A model generated the notes under the pieces. The model had not been told where the DNA came from and did not search any database. It saw only the letters and a list, made by a program, of their open reading frames with translations. From positions 1 through 36,951 of the forward strand of contig JASJCY010000043.1 of assembly GCA_030065825.1 (NCBI GenBank): a DNA stretch of 36,951 nucleotides, given 5' to 3'. The stretch is from Nostocaceae cyanobacterium (lineage in GTDB: Bacteria; Cyanobacteriota; Cyanobacteriia; Cyanobacteriales; Nostocaceae). Every line of letters starts with the position of its first letter. The first letter of the stretch is position 1. A program made the position numbers and the translations under genes. Shown here piece after piece: positions 1 through 8,600 of this stretch.

Positions 1-184
1 CGCTTGTGGCTTCCATGACTCCACCTAAAATATGAAAAGTGGTAGTTTTACCTGCAGCATCGGGACCAATTAAACCAAAGATTTCACCGCGATTTACTTC
101 TAGGTTGATGTTATTAACAGCAAGAAATTTACCGTATCTTTTGTATAAGTTATTGGTTGTAATTATAGGAGATGATAAAGACAT
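1..184 (-). CDS. ABC transporter ATP-binding protein, N-terminal part
   Basis: The reverse strand from the ATG at 184 encodes about 61 residues that run off the window edge. They contain the typical ABC ATPase opening (a [13 protein letters not shown]-like strand) and a Walker A loop reading GPDAAGKTT near residues 40-48. The usual GxxGxGKT loop here has DAA in its middle, a variant common in the multidrug/DrrA/YbhF-type exporter ATPases. The protein would energise export in the cytoplasm. A HlyD-family adaptor gene on the same strand at 2439-3734 is its likely partner, but about 2.2 kb of unrelated, oppositely oriented DNA now separates them. Only the N-terminus is visible, so the exact substrate class cannot be given. 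Confidence 0.85.
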   Translation of the reverse strand, partial: MSLSSPIITTNNLYKRYGKFLAVNNINLEVNRGEIFGLIGPDAAGKTTTFHILGGVMEATS

Positions 185-230
185 TTAAATGATGATGTAT
201 GGGTGTTAGCAAAAATATAAAAAGGAATAT

Positions 231-420
231 TGTAGGTTGGGTTGACGCAAGGAAACCCAACATCAAGGACTCTTTTTGTTGGGTTGCGCTGTCGCTTAAC
301 TTACATCTTGCACCAAAAAAACCGGGTTTATGAACGAAAAATTCAGGTTTTTAGGTTTAGCTATTCTCAATAAACCGGGTTTCTCACGGTGATGCAAGAT
401 ATGAGTTAACCCAACCTACA
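231..420. repeat. MITE-like element with TGTAGGTTGGGTT ends, carrying a second element
   Basis: The outer ends form a perfect inverted repeat (TGTAGGTTGGGTT at 231, its complement ending at 420). The left half has an internal hairpin (GGGTTGACGCAAGGAAACCC). Related single ends occur at about 34630 (GTAGGCTGGGTTGACGCAAG) and 35660 (GTAGGTTGGGTTGAGG). The centre is occupied by a different inverted-repeat element (301-405). It is non-coding and lies between the ABC ATPase start and darT. Confidence 0.75.
301..405. repeat. inner element, TACATCTTGCACC ends, nested in the 231-420 element
   Basis: The ends are related inverted repeats (TTACATCTTGCACC at 301 and GATGCAAGATATGAG ending near 405). 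Inside is a second inverted pair, AAACCGGGTTTATGAACG and AATAAACCGGGTTTCT. The same family recurs at 31677-31921 at the 3' end of an oxidoreductase gene, where its middle is triplicated. Nesting means this family moved after the outer one. Confidence 0.65.
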
Positions 421-460
421 TATCCATTTGTATTTTAATATAAAAAGTTAGATTGAGTTA

Positions 461-492
461 GAACCCCGACTTCTTGAAGAAGTTGGGGTTCT
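461..492. repeat. short near-perfect palindrome upstream of darT
   Basis: GAACCCCGACTTCTT is followed directly by its near-complement GAAGAAGTTGGGGTTC. It could act as a terminator or a REP-like hairpin. It ends about 30 bases before the darT ATG at 521. No T-run follows, so its function is open. Confidence 0.55.
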
Positions 493-520
493 GAAAACCC
501 CATAGTAAAAATATCAATAA

Positions 521-1153
521 ATGTCTACACCGATTTATCACATCACACACCTTAGTAATTTACCCTCTATCTTACAATTAGGTGAATTGATAGCTAACAA
601 TCAGCTGAAATAGCAACAAATAAATTATCAAAATATTGCTCATGGAAATATCCAAGATAGAAGAGCATTAATTTCTGTTCTTTGTGCAGCAAAGGGATGT
701 TTACATGATTATGTACCTTTTTATTTTGCACCTCGTTCTCCTATGCTTTATACCATTAACAAAGGCAATGTACAAGGATATAACGGAGGACAAGATTTAA
801 TAGTCCACTTAGTTTCAGAAGCAGAATTAATAGACTCTCAGGGATTAGTATTTACCTTCACTGATGGTCATGCAGTGATGATAGGGTATATAAGTTTTTA
901 TGACCATATTCAAGAATTAAATAATGTCATCGATTGGAAACTGATGCAATCAAAATACTGGTCTAAAACTGAAGACGATCCTGATAGGAAATGCCGACGA
1001 CAAGCAGAATTTTTAGTACATCAATCTTGTCCTTGGACACTGATAACAGAAATAGGGGTGCAAAATCATACAATTCAATTAGAAGTCCAGCAAATATTGC
1101 AAAACTTTCATTATCAAACCCCGGTTCAGGTTTACTCTGATTGGTATTACTAA
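521..1153 (+). pseudogene. darT: DarT-type DNA ADP-ribosyltransferase toxin, interrupted by an amber codon
   Basis: Read from the ATG at 521, one frame spans 210 codons, the normal DarT length. It starts MSTPIYHITHLSNLPSILQ, includes YVPFYFAPRSPMLYTINKGN, and has the catalytic-type motif RRQAEFLV with glutamate near residue 163. Codon 31 (611-613) is TAG in the context LK-stop-QQINYQNIAH, where CAG is the likely ancestor, so one C-to-T change would explain it. DarT enzymes ADP-ribosylate thymidine in single-stranded DNA as toxins or phage-defence effectors. Here the NAD-pocket N-terminus is separated from the rest. A restart at the ATG at 743 would lack about 74 residues, including the N-terminal YHITH strand, and should be inactive. 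The remains of its antitoxin darG follow 75 bases downstream. The rest of the frame is well preserved, which suggests a recent loss. Confidence 0.85.
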
Positions 1154-1228
1154 AACAAAAATGATAAGATAGTTAATTATAAGATAGTTAATTATAAACT
1201 ATTTATTCATCACAAGCAGTAATAGGAA

Positions 1229-1747
1229 ATGATTGAATTTAAGCAAGGCAACCTATTAGAAGAAAAAGCTGAAGCCATAGTTAATACTGTTAATTGTGTT
1301 GGTGTTATGGGCAAAGGTATTGCCTTGCAGTTTAAGCGTGCTTATCCTGAAAACTTTCGTGAATACGCAAAAGCTTGTCAAGCTGGTAAAGTGCAACCAG
1401 GACGGATGTTTACTGTCGTAAGGGATAGTATATTTAATCCTAGATATATCATTAACTTTCCCACCAAACGTCATTGGAGGGGTAAATCAAAAATTGAAGA
1501 TATTAAAAATGGACTAACAGCTTTAATTGCAGAAGTTAAGCAATTAGGTATCACTTCAATAGCCATACCACCTCTAGGATGCGGTAACGGTGGTTTAAAT
1601 TGGACAGAAGTTAAACCCCTCATAGAATCAGCTTTTAATCAATTACCAAATGTACAAGTAATTCTCTTTGAACCCATAGGAACACCAGCAGCAGAAAAAA
1701 TGCCTGTTGGTACTAAAAAACCTAATATGACTCGTGGACATGCTTGA
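1229..1747 (+). pseudogene. darG: DarG macro-domain half, cut off by a MITE
   Basis: This 172-residue frame is an ADP-ribosyl-binding macro domain. It has the early GNLLEEKAEAIVNTVNCVG strand, the MGKGIALQFK loop and the late PPLGCGNGGLNW loop, all typical of DarG antitoxins that strip ADP-ribose from thymidine. A full DarG is about 350 residues. Here translation stops at TGA 1745-1747, at the edge of an inserted MITE. Removing the element together with one copy of a TA duplication joins the frame to the segment from 1879 on and gives a 348-350 residue DarG. The macro domain itself looks complete and could still be catalytically active. The ATG at 1229 follows AGTAATAGGAA, a weak ribosome site. 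Confidence 0.85.
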
Positions 1748-1876
1748 TAGCGCTTTTCGGTTGAGTCCAATACACCAACAACCTCACCCTGTCCTAACGG
1801 ACATCCCTCTCCGAACTTGCGGAGAGGGACAGAGGGTGAGGTCTTTCTTTGTATTGCATCCAAGTGAAAACCGCTA
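1748..1876. mobile_element. 129-bp MITE inserted in darG (TAGCG family, TA target)
   Basis: The ends are inverted repeats of about 26 bp with a few mismatches: TAGCGCTTTTCGGTTGAG on the left, and a right end whose complement reads TAGCGGTTTTCACTTGGA. The interior is a long hairpin of the CCTCACCC...CTCTCC / GGAGAG...GGGTGAGG type. The flanks are GA on the left and TA on the right, consistent with a duplicated TA whose left copy has mutated. A second copy with a perfect TA duplication lies at 36509-36634 in vapC. The element has no gene and would depend on a transposase supplied elsewhere (IS630/Tc1-like enzymes duplicate TA). Confidence 0.85.
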
Positions 1877-2409
1877 TAGTAATTCGTCTAATTGAATTAT
1901 ACGGAATTCCAGGTTATGAATTAACCAAGTTAGAAATTCAAAAACTAGCCTATTTCCTCCAAGAAAGTGGAGAACCATTGAGACTAGATTATGAACCAAA
2001 AATATACGGTCCCTATGCTCATAATCTCAATCATGTCTTAAAACGTATAGAAGGACATTACATTTGTGGTTATGGAGATGGAACAAGTAAAGCCGAAAGT
2101 GTAGACATTTATGTATTGCCAAAAGCTAGAGAAGAAGCAATAGCTTTTTTGGAAACAAAACCAGAAGCTGAAAAAAATTTAGAAAGAGTCAGTAATCTTA
2201 TATTTGGTTTTGAAACTCCTTATGGAATGGAGTTGTTAGCAACAGTCCACTGGGTAGCAACTAAAGAAGCAAATCCAGCAAAAAATAGCGAAGAAGCTAT
2301 TACTTTGGTGCATGAATGGAACGATAGAAAACGTAAACTATTCAAACCCGAACATATTCGTAAAGCTTGGCAACGTTTGGACGAACAAAATTGGTTAACT
2401 CCCACATAA
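1849..2409 (+). pseudogene. darG: DarG C-terminal half, downstream of the MITE
   Basis: From codon GTA at 1879 this frame encodes 176 residues matching the DarG C-terminal domain. Visible features are LTKLEIQKLAYFLQ, LRLDYEPKIYGPYAHNLNHV and the end HIRKAWQRLDEQNWLTP. In DarG this part contacts and blocks DarT directly. The first 10 codons of the open frame (ATG at 1849) lie inside the MITE, so any independent protein would start from element sequence. A ribosome-binding site is not obvious. With the macro half at 1229-1747 it forms one antitoxin gene split by insertion. Separate expression of the two halves cannot be excluded. Confidence 0.8.
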
Positions 2410-2438
2410 AATGGCAAATTATTAACAGGAGAAATTCC

Positions 2439-3734
2439 TTATTTATTAACATCAATTTCCGCATCCGCAGGCATTCCCGGTTTTGCCAATCCTCTCGGTT
2501 TATCTATACTAATTTTGACACCAAATACCTGCTTTACCCTATCTTGTTTAAAGTAAATATTTTCCGGTGTAAAAGAAGCTTGAGTATCAACCGCACTCAC
2601 ATGGGCATTTAAAGGTTGATTAGGAAAAGAATCCAACCAAACTTTCACCGGGTTACCAACTTTTACCTTACCAATTTCTCCTTCCGGAATATAACCCCGC
2701 ATATAAACACTATTAGGATCGATAATTGTCAACAAAATCCTCCCACTCCCCACAACTGCACCCGGTTCCACACTCCGCGATGTCACTACCCCATTAATAG
2801 GACTTTTTACTTGTAAATCATCCAACTGTGCCAGAATTTGTTGTTCATTAGCTTTGGCATTTTCTACACCAGCTTGTGCTGCTGCTAATTGAGATTTAGC
2901 TAGATTTAACTGTTGTTGCAAAACTTCAATTTTCGTAATACGAATATCTGGATTCAAGCTTGTAGTTTCAGCTTGCACTAACACACCTTTAGCAACATTA
3001 ACTTGTTTGATAGCAGCATTTACACTCGCTTGACGTGCTTTGACAACAGCTTCTGAGGTATCCAAAGCAGTTTGTGCTTCATCTAATTGTTGTCGGTTGT
3101 AAGCACCTTGACGATATAAAAAAGCATTGCGATTGCGGATGGTTTTGGCTAATTTAGCATTCGCAATAGCTGACTGTAATTGTGCTTGTGCTTCGCTTAA
3201 TTGTGCTTGTGCAGCAGCAACCCCAGATTGTGCTTGGGAAATCTTACCTTGGGTATCTCCTTTTGCCTGTTGTAGGTTAAGTTTTGCTTCTTTAATTTGG
3301 GTTTCTATTACACTAATAGAGAGGCTTGCTTGTTCTACCGTCTGTTGACTAGATACAACTCTTGCCTTTGCACCTGCAAGTTTAGCTTGCAATTCGGCAT
3401 CGTCCAAACGGACAATTAACTCTCCTTGAGTGACGCGATCGCCTTCCCGCACAGCAACAAAATTGACTCTACCGGGAATCTTTGCCCCCAAATCGGTTTC
3501 GTAACCCTCAATGCGTCCGCTTAATTGCAATCCTGTAGTTTGGGGACCCGAGAGGTAATACCAAATTGGTGTTGCGATCGCAGCCATAGCCACTAACCCC
3601 GTCAAAACTAATAAAGGCAAGGTAAATTTACCTTTGGGAGGTTTCTGGTAAGGAGGTTCTAATTTTTGCTGTGGTGCTGCTAAAGGTTGCGGTTGCAACT
3701 CTTCCCCAGGTGCAGTTACAAACTGGGTTGTCAT
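2439..3734 (-). CDS. HlyD/YbhG-family membrane-fusion adaptor of an ABC exporter
   Basis: This 431-residue protein has a cytoplasmic, proline/glutamine-rich N-terminus and one membrane segment at about residues 37-61. A first half-lipoyl domain follows (GRIEGYETDLGAKIPGRV, EGDRVTQGELIVRLDD). Next is a long alanine/glutamine-rich coiled-coil hairpin (about 120-310), the returning lipoyl half (VKSPINGVVTSRSVEPGAVV) and a beta-barrel region. This is the standard architecture of periplasmic adaptors that link an inner-membrane ABC exporter to an outer-membrane channel. The ATPase beginning at 184 on the same strand is the probable partner. The darTG locus lies between them on the opposite strand, with only 29 bases between the converging stops of darG and this gene. 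Confidence 0.9.
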   Translation of the reverse strand: MTTQFVTAPGEELQPQPLAAPQQKLEPPYQKPPKGKFTLPLLVLTGLVAMAAIATPIWYYLSGPQTTGLQLSGRIEGYETDLGAKIPGRVNFVAVREGDRVTQGELIVRLDDAELQAKLAGAKARVVSSQQTVEQASLSISVIETQIKEAKLNLQQAKGDTQGKISQAQSGVAAAQAQLSEAQAQLQSAIANAKLAKTIRNRNAFLYRQGAYNRQQLDEAQTALDTSEAVVKARQASVNAAIKQVNVAKGVLVQAETTSLNPDIRITKIEVLQQQLNLAKSQLAAAQAGVENAKANEQQILAQLDDLQVKSPINGVVTSRSVEPGAVVGSGRILLTIIDPNSVYMRGYIPEGEIGKVKVGNPVKVWLDSFPNQPLNAHVSAVDTQASFTPENIYFKQDRVKQVFGVKISIDKPRGLAKPGMPADAEIDVNK

Positions 3735-4017
3735 TTTGATAACCCCCGGTAAATGTCAAGACAGAGGTTGCTACTCTACCTTGAACTTAGATGTCAAATT
3801 TGAGGAACTTGTGAGGAATGGTAATTCGTAATTCTTAATTCTTAATTCTTAATTCTTAATTTGTAATTCCCAAACTCCAATCACAGATTACACAGATTCC
3901 ACTGTCCGTGCAATCCAAAAATCAGCGATCAAACTCCTAACACCCAACACCTAACCCCCAACCCCTAATTCCTAACTCCCAACTCCTAACTTAAATCACC
4001 ATAAATTCAGCTTTTAC
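3735..4017. other. intergenic DNA upstream of the IscB element, with short tandem repeats
   Basis: No gene is seen. It holds about five copies of a 7-base unit (TTAATTC) at 3822-3865, an imperfect direct repeat (CACAGATTACACAGATTCC) and a C/T-rich run built on CTAACTCC/CCAACACC units (about 3930-3990). The last bases, ending in CTTTTAC at 4017, are the predicted guide of the omega RNA that follows. Confidence 0.5.
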
Positions 4018-4252
4018 AGTCAACAACCCACCGAAGCGTCGGAGTACCGATGTAGCGGGGGCTTGAAATACAGCCCTAGTTGACCAGTCTAAGTACCTTG
4101 CGTACTACGTTTCTTTGGTCACGACACCTACGCGTAGCTAGTTTGTAGCCATGTCATAAGCGCGTTAAACAGCCATTTGGGAGGCAGTGTGTTAGGTCTA
4201 ACAAGCCTTAGAAACATTGACAAAGCTAACTTAACCCGAAAGGAGGGACTTT
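4018..4252 (+). ncRNA. omega RNA scaffold of IscB, guide expected just upstream
   Basis: The 235 bases before iscB have no reading frame but are rich in pairable segments. GTCAAC (4019) pairs with GTTGAC (4079). GGGCT pairs with AGCCC around 4058-4075, GTAC with GTAC near 4092-4104, and CTACGCGTAG and GTTAGGTCTAAC are self-complementary. The leader ends in AAAGGAGGG close to the start codon, as in known IscB omega RNAs. In that family the scaffold precedes iscB and its 5' extension, copied from DNA flanking the left end, is the guide. Here that would be the roughly 16 bases ending at CTTTTAC (4017). Fold and ends need experimental mapping. Confidence 0.65.
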
Positions 4253-5536
4253 ATGTCCAAAGTGTTTGTAATTGATTCAGAAAAAAGACCATCAGACCCA
4301 ATACATCCAGCGCAAGCTAGGCAATTATTACGAAACAAAAAAGCAGCAGTATTTAGACGTTTTCCGTTCACAATTATTCTGAAAGAATCACCTCCAGATT
4401 CTTCGGTATTATTTCTAAGATTAAAAATCGACCCAGGCGCAAAATATACGGGAATTGCTTTAGTCAACGATTCTACTGGTGATGTTGTATTTGCTGCCCA
4501 ATTAAAACATAGAGGGTTTGTGATTCGAGACGCTTTAACATCTAGAAGACAGTTAAGACGTAGTAGAAGAAACCGCAAAACCAGATACCGCAAACCACGC
4601 TTTTTAAATAGAACTCGCCCAGAGGGATGGTTAGCACCAAGTTTACAAAGTCGGGTTGAAAATATCAAAACTTGGGTTAACAAATTACGCAAATTTGCAC
4701 CTATTAATGCGATTAGCCAAGAATTAGTACGTTTTGATATCCAATTAATGCGTAATCCAGATATTCAAGGTAAAGAGTATCAACAGGGTACGCTTGCAGG
4801 TTATGAGACTAGAGAATATTTGCTTGAAAAATGGAATAGACAGTGCGCTTACTGCGGAATAAAAGATGTTCCACTTCAAATAGAGCATATTCATCCAAAA
4901 GCTAAAGGAGGTTCAAATTCAATCACAAATCTTACCTTAAGTTGCTGCAAATGCAACACTAAAAAAGGAACTAAGGATGTCAAAGATTTTCTGAAAAAAG
5001 ACCCGTTGAGGTTAGAAAAAATCTTGAAACAAGCAAAAAGACCATTAGCAGATACAGCCGCAGTAAATACTACTAGATTTGCATTGCTAGAAATTTTCAA
5101 AGCAACTGGATTACCAGTAGAAACAGGTTCAGGAGGACTAACAAAATTTAACCGCAATCAGCAGAATCTAGAAAAGCAACATTGGATTGATGCTGCTTGT
5201 GTTAGTAAGTCAACACCTATTCTCAATATTAAAGGAGTTAAACCATTGTTGATTACAGCAAATGGTCATGGCACACGCCAATCATGCCGTACAGATAAAT
5301 ACGGATTCCCGTCTCGGTATGTTCCTAGATTTAAATTTGTAAAAGGCTTTCAAACCGGGGACATTATCAAAGCTATTGTCACCTCTGGCAAAAAAGTAGG
5401 CGAATATGTTGGACGTGTTGCAGTTAGAACCACTGGCAGCTTCAACATTTTGACTAAAAATGGGCTAGTTCAAGGAATTAGTCACAAATATTGCACCCCT
5501 ATTCACAAAAAGGATGGTTACTCGTATGCAGCGTAA
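4253..5536 (+). CDS. iscB: IscB RNA-guided nuclease/nickase
   Basis: This 427-residue protein has the full IscB layout. The N-terminal PLMP-like segment contains VFVIDSEKRPSDPIHPAQA. RuvC-I is LKIDPGAKYTG with Asp60, and an arginine-rich bridge helix (RRQLRRSRRNRKTRYRKPRF) follows at 98-117. RuvC-II is ISQELVRFD with Glu157. The HNH domain has CAYC (198-201), IEHIHPKAKGG with His212/His214, and CCKC (231-234). RuvC-III is QHWIDAACV with His310 and Asp313, and a C-terminal target-adjacent-motif domain follows. All expected catalytic residues are present. IscB proteins are Cas9 relatives that cut DNA using an omega RNA and are thought to help IS200/605 elements persist. The start has a strong ribosome site (AGGAGGG, 5-6 bases upstream). 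Confidence 0.93.
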   Translation: MSKVFVIDSEKRPSDPIHPAQARQLLRNKKAAVFRRFPFTIILKESPPDSSVLFLRLKIDPGAKYTGIALVNDSTGDVVFAAQLKHRGFVIRDALTSRRQLRRSRRNRKTRYRKPRFLNRTRPEGWLAPSLQSRVENIKTWVNKLRKFAPINAISQELVRFDIQLMRNPDIQGKEYQQGTLAGYETREYLLEKWNRQCAYCGIKDVPLQIEHIHPKAKGGSNSITNLTLSCCKCNTKKGTKDVKDFLKKDPLRLEKILKQAKRPLADTAAVNTTRFALLEIFKATGLPVETGSGGLTKFNRNQQNLEKQHWIDAACVSKSTPILNIKGVKPLLITANGHGTRQSCRTDKYGFPSRYVPRFKFVKGFQTGDIIKAIVTSGKKVGEYVGRVAVRTTGSFNILTKNGLVQGISHKYCTPIHKKDGYSYAA

Positions 5537-5542
5537 ACCTTG

Positions 5543-5602
5543 CCCCTCCTTTCTGAACGCCACTAATCGGAGTACCGATTTAGTGGGAGTCAAAAGGAGG
5601 GA
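5543..5602 (+). promoter_or_regulatory. long imperfect hairpin covering the ribosome site of the kinase gene
   Basis: CCCCTCCTTTCTGA (from 5543) is complementary to TCAAAAGGAGGG (5590-5601), and between them CCACTAATCGG pairs with CCGATTTAGTGG. The right arm contains AAGGAGG (5594-5600), the Shine-Dalgarno of the ATG at 5609 with 8 bases of spacing. The left arm belongs to the IscB element, the ribosome site to the flanking DNA. In RNA this fold would hide the ribosome site or act as a stop for transcripts coming from iscB. Regulation is inferred. Confidence 0.5.
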
Positions 5603-5608
5603 AGACAG

Positions 5609-8600
5609 ATGAAAATATTAGTGGTAGAAGATGATGTGCTGGTTGCTCAAACTCTCAGTGCTGTCCTCACAAACCAAAATTATGCTATTGAAGTTGCCTC
5701 CGATGGTGAGGTAGCATGGGATTTAATTCAAGCCTTTGATTATGACTTAATACTGTTAGATGTCATCCTCCCTAAGTTAGATGGTATCACTCTTTGTCGC
5801 CAAATTCGCTCTGCTGGGTTGCGGATGCCGATTTTATTGTTAACCGGGTGCAATAGCAGCCACGAAAAGGCAATTGGCTTAGATGCAGGTGCCGATGATT
5901 ACCTAGTAAAACCCTTCGATCAAGAAGAATTAGTCGCACGCATCCGCGCTCTATTAAGACGTGGTACTTTAGCATCACAACCCATACTAGAATGGGATAA
6001 TTTGCGCCTCGATCCCATCAGTTGCGAAGTTACCTATGGGGAACAAGAATTATCCCTCACACCCAAAGAATATGCCCTCCTAGAGCTATTTTTACGCAAT
6101 AGTCGCCGGGTGTTTAGCTGTGGGATGATTTTAGAACATTTGTGGTCTTATGAGGACACCCCAGGGGAAGAAGCGGTACGTACCCATATTAAAGGGTTGC
6201 GCATGAAGCTTAAAGCCGTGGGAGCATCAGCAGATTTGATTGAGACAGTTTATGGTATTGGTTATCGCCTCAAACCCCAGGAAAATGGGGAAAACAAGAA
6301 GATTATCAAGGGAAGAAAATCTAAGCATAGAAAAGCTAGTGAGGAGTTAGGGATTGACAAAACTACCAACTCCACCTCACAACAGACATTATTAGCGATC
6401 GCCGGAGTGTGGAACCGTTATCAAGATAGGGTAGAAAAGCAGATAACTATATTGGAAGTAGCTGCTAAAGCCGTCATGCGCAAGGCTTTAAGCCCCAAAC
6501 TCCGCCAACAAGCACAACAAGAAGCTCATTCCCTGGCAGGTTCTTTAGGTACTTTTGGTTTTCCTATAGGCTCCAATTTAGCAAAACAAATAGAGCAGAC
6601 ACTCAAAAATAAGCAAGATTTCAACAAAGCAGACGCTACCCAGTTGATTAGTTTAGTAAACCAACTGCGTCAGGAAATCGAGCAAAAGCAAGAGGAAACA
6701 ACCTCATCTACGGAAACAGAAGCAGATGAGCAACCCTTACTACTGGTGGTTGACTCTGATTCTAACCTGGCTGCAAACATCCTCCAAGAATCTGCCCACC
6801 GTGGAATCAAAGTTGCAATTGCTACGGATATTCCCACAGCCAGAAATAAACTTTACCGCGAACATCCCAACGTGGTGTTGCTCGATCCCAGCGTTTCCGA
6901 CAGTCATGAAGATAGCTTTGACTTGCTGGGGGAACTGAAAAATCGCAAACCTCCTGTACCTGTAATTGTATTTACACAGGAAAGTGATTTTAGTAACCGT
7001 TTAGAAGTAGCTCGTAATGGGGGACACACCTTTTTACAAAAGCCCATGGCAATCCCAGAGGTGATGGATACCGTTACCCAAGTATTACAACATGCTCCCC
7101 ACGCAGAAGCTCATATTTTAGCCGTAGATGATGACCCCAAAATTGGAGCAGTTTTGCAAGCTTTGCTACAACCTTGGGGGATTAAGGTCACCAGCCTCAC
7201 CGATCCCCAACGCTTCTGGGAAACCCTGGAAGTTGTAGATCCAGATTTACTAATTTTAGATGTGGAAATGCCGGAGGTCAATGGTCTAGAAGTTTGCCAG
7301 GTAGTACGGAATGACCCCCGATGGAGTGAGTTGCCAATTGTGTTTCTCACAGTCCATAAAGAAGCTGATATCATTGATCAGGTATTTGCCGCAGGAGCTG
7401 ATGATTTTGTTAGCAAGCCTATTATTGGTCCGGAATTGGTAACGCGGATTGTCAATCGCTTAGAGCGCATTAAACTGCGACAGCACATGGCACAAACCCA
7501 GGAAAATAAAATAAGAGAAATCACTGAAAAAAATAGCAATCATCAGCAACAACAAACACTTTTAACACAGGAAACTGAACAAGCTTTACGCAAGGCAGAA
7601 GAATTAGAATTAATTGTAGCAGAACGTACATCTGAACTCCGCAAAATTAATGAGCAATTACAGTCGGAACTCAACGAACGCCAACGGGCACAGGAGGCAT
7701 TGCGGGATTCCCAAGCGCGGTTAGCAGGAATTGTGGAGATTGCCGATGATGCCATTATTTCCATAGATAGTGACCAAAGGATTACCCTCTTTAATAAAGG
7801 GGCAGAGAAAATTTTTGGTTATCAGGCACAGGAAGTATTAGGGCAGCCCTTGGATTTACTCTTACCATCGCGGTATATTAACTCACATCGCCATTATGTA
7901 GCTGACTTTGGTAATTCTGCTAAAGTTGCTCGTCCGATGGGAGAACGTCGGGAAATTTTCGGTTTGCGTAAAGATGGGACAGAATTTCCCGCAGAAGCAT
8001 CTATTTCTAAGTTAAAGCTGAGAGATGAAACAGTTTATACCGTTTATTTGCAGGACATTAGCGATCGCAAATATATCGAACGGATGAAAGATGAATTTAT
8101 CTCGGTCACCAGCCATGAACTCCGCACTCCCCTCACTTCCATTCACGGTTCTTTGGGAATGCTAGCCAGTGGAATGATTCCCCCAGACTCAGAACAGGGA
8201 AAACGACTGCTACAAATTGCTGTGGATAGTACAGAACGTTTGGTGAGGTTAATTAACGACATCCTCGACATCGAACGCATCGAGTCTGGTAAGGTGAAGA
8301 TGGAAAAACAAACCTGCAAAGTTGAAGAGTTAATCACCGAAGCGGTAAATGTGATTCAGCCTTTAGCAGACAAAGCAGGGGTCATTTTATCTATTGACAG
8401 CATACCAGAAAAACTCTGGGTAGATCCAGACCGGATTGTGCAAACCTTAACAAATCTACTCAGTAATGCGGTGAAATTCTCCCATTCCGCTGCAACTGTC
8501 TACTTGAGTGCAGAAGTTGAAGAAATTGACATACCAGAGAATTCTGCTGTTTCCCCCAACCGCAAACAGATATTATTCAAGGTACAAGACAGCGGACGAG

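Larger units (their letters stand above)
4018..5593 (+). mobile_element. IS200/IS605-like IscB element without a transposase gene
   Basis: The unit contains an omega-RNA-like leader (4018-4252), iscB (4253-5536) and a right-end hairpin (5559-5586). TTAC at 4014-4017 lies just before the first paired base of the leader, and TCAA at 5590-5593 lies just after the right hairpin. These are the left and right cleavage tetranucleotides known for IS608, so they are a plausible pair of boundaries. Both ends carry the same subterminal motif GGAGTACCGAT. There is no Y1 transposase (TnpA) in the window, so movement would need one in trans. The boundaries are inferred, not proven. Confidence 0.6.

Noticed and set aside
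743-1153. A short 136-residue DarT starting at ATG 743
   Set aside because: The frame upstream to 521 is clearly DarT sequence in the same phase with one TAG; the short version lacks the NAD-binding N-terminus.
4231-4692. 153-residue minus-strand frame over the omega RNA and iscB start
   Set aside because: Shadow of iscB with no family resemblance.
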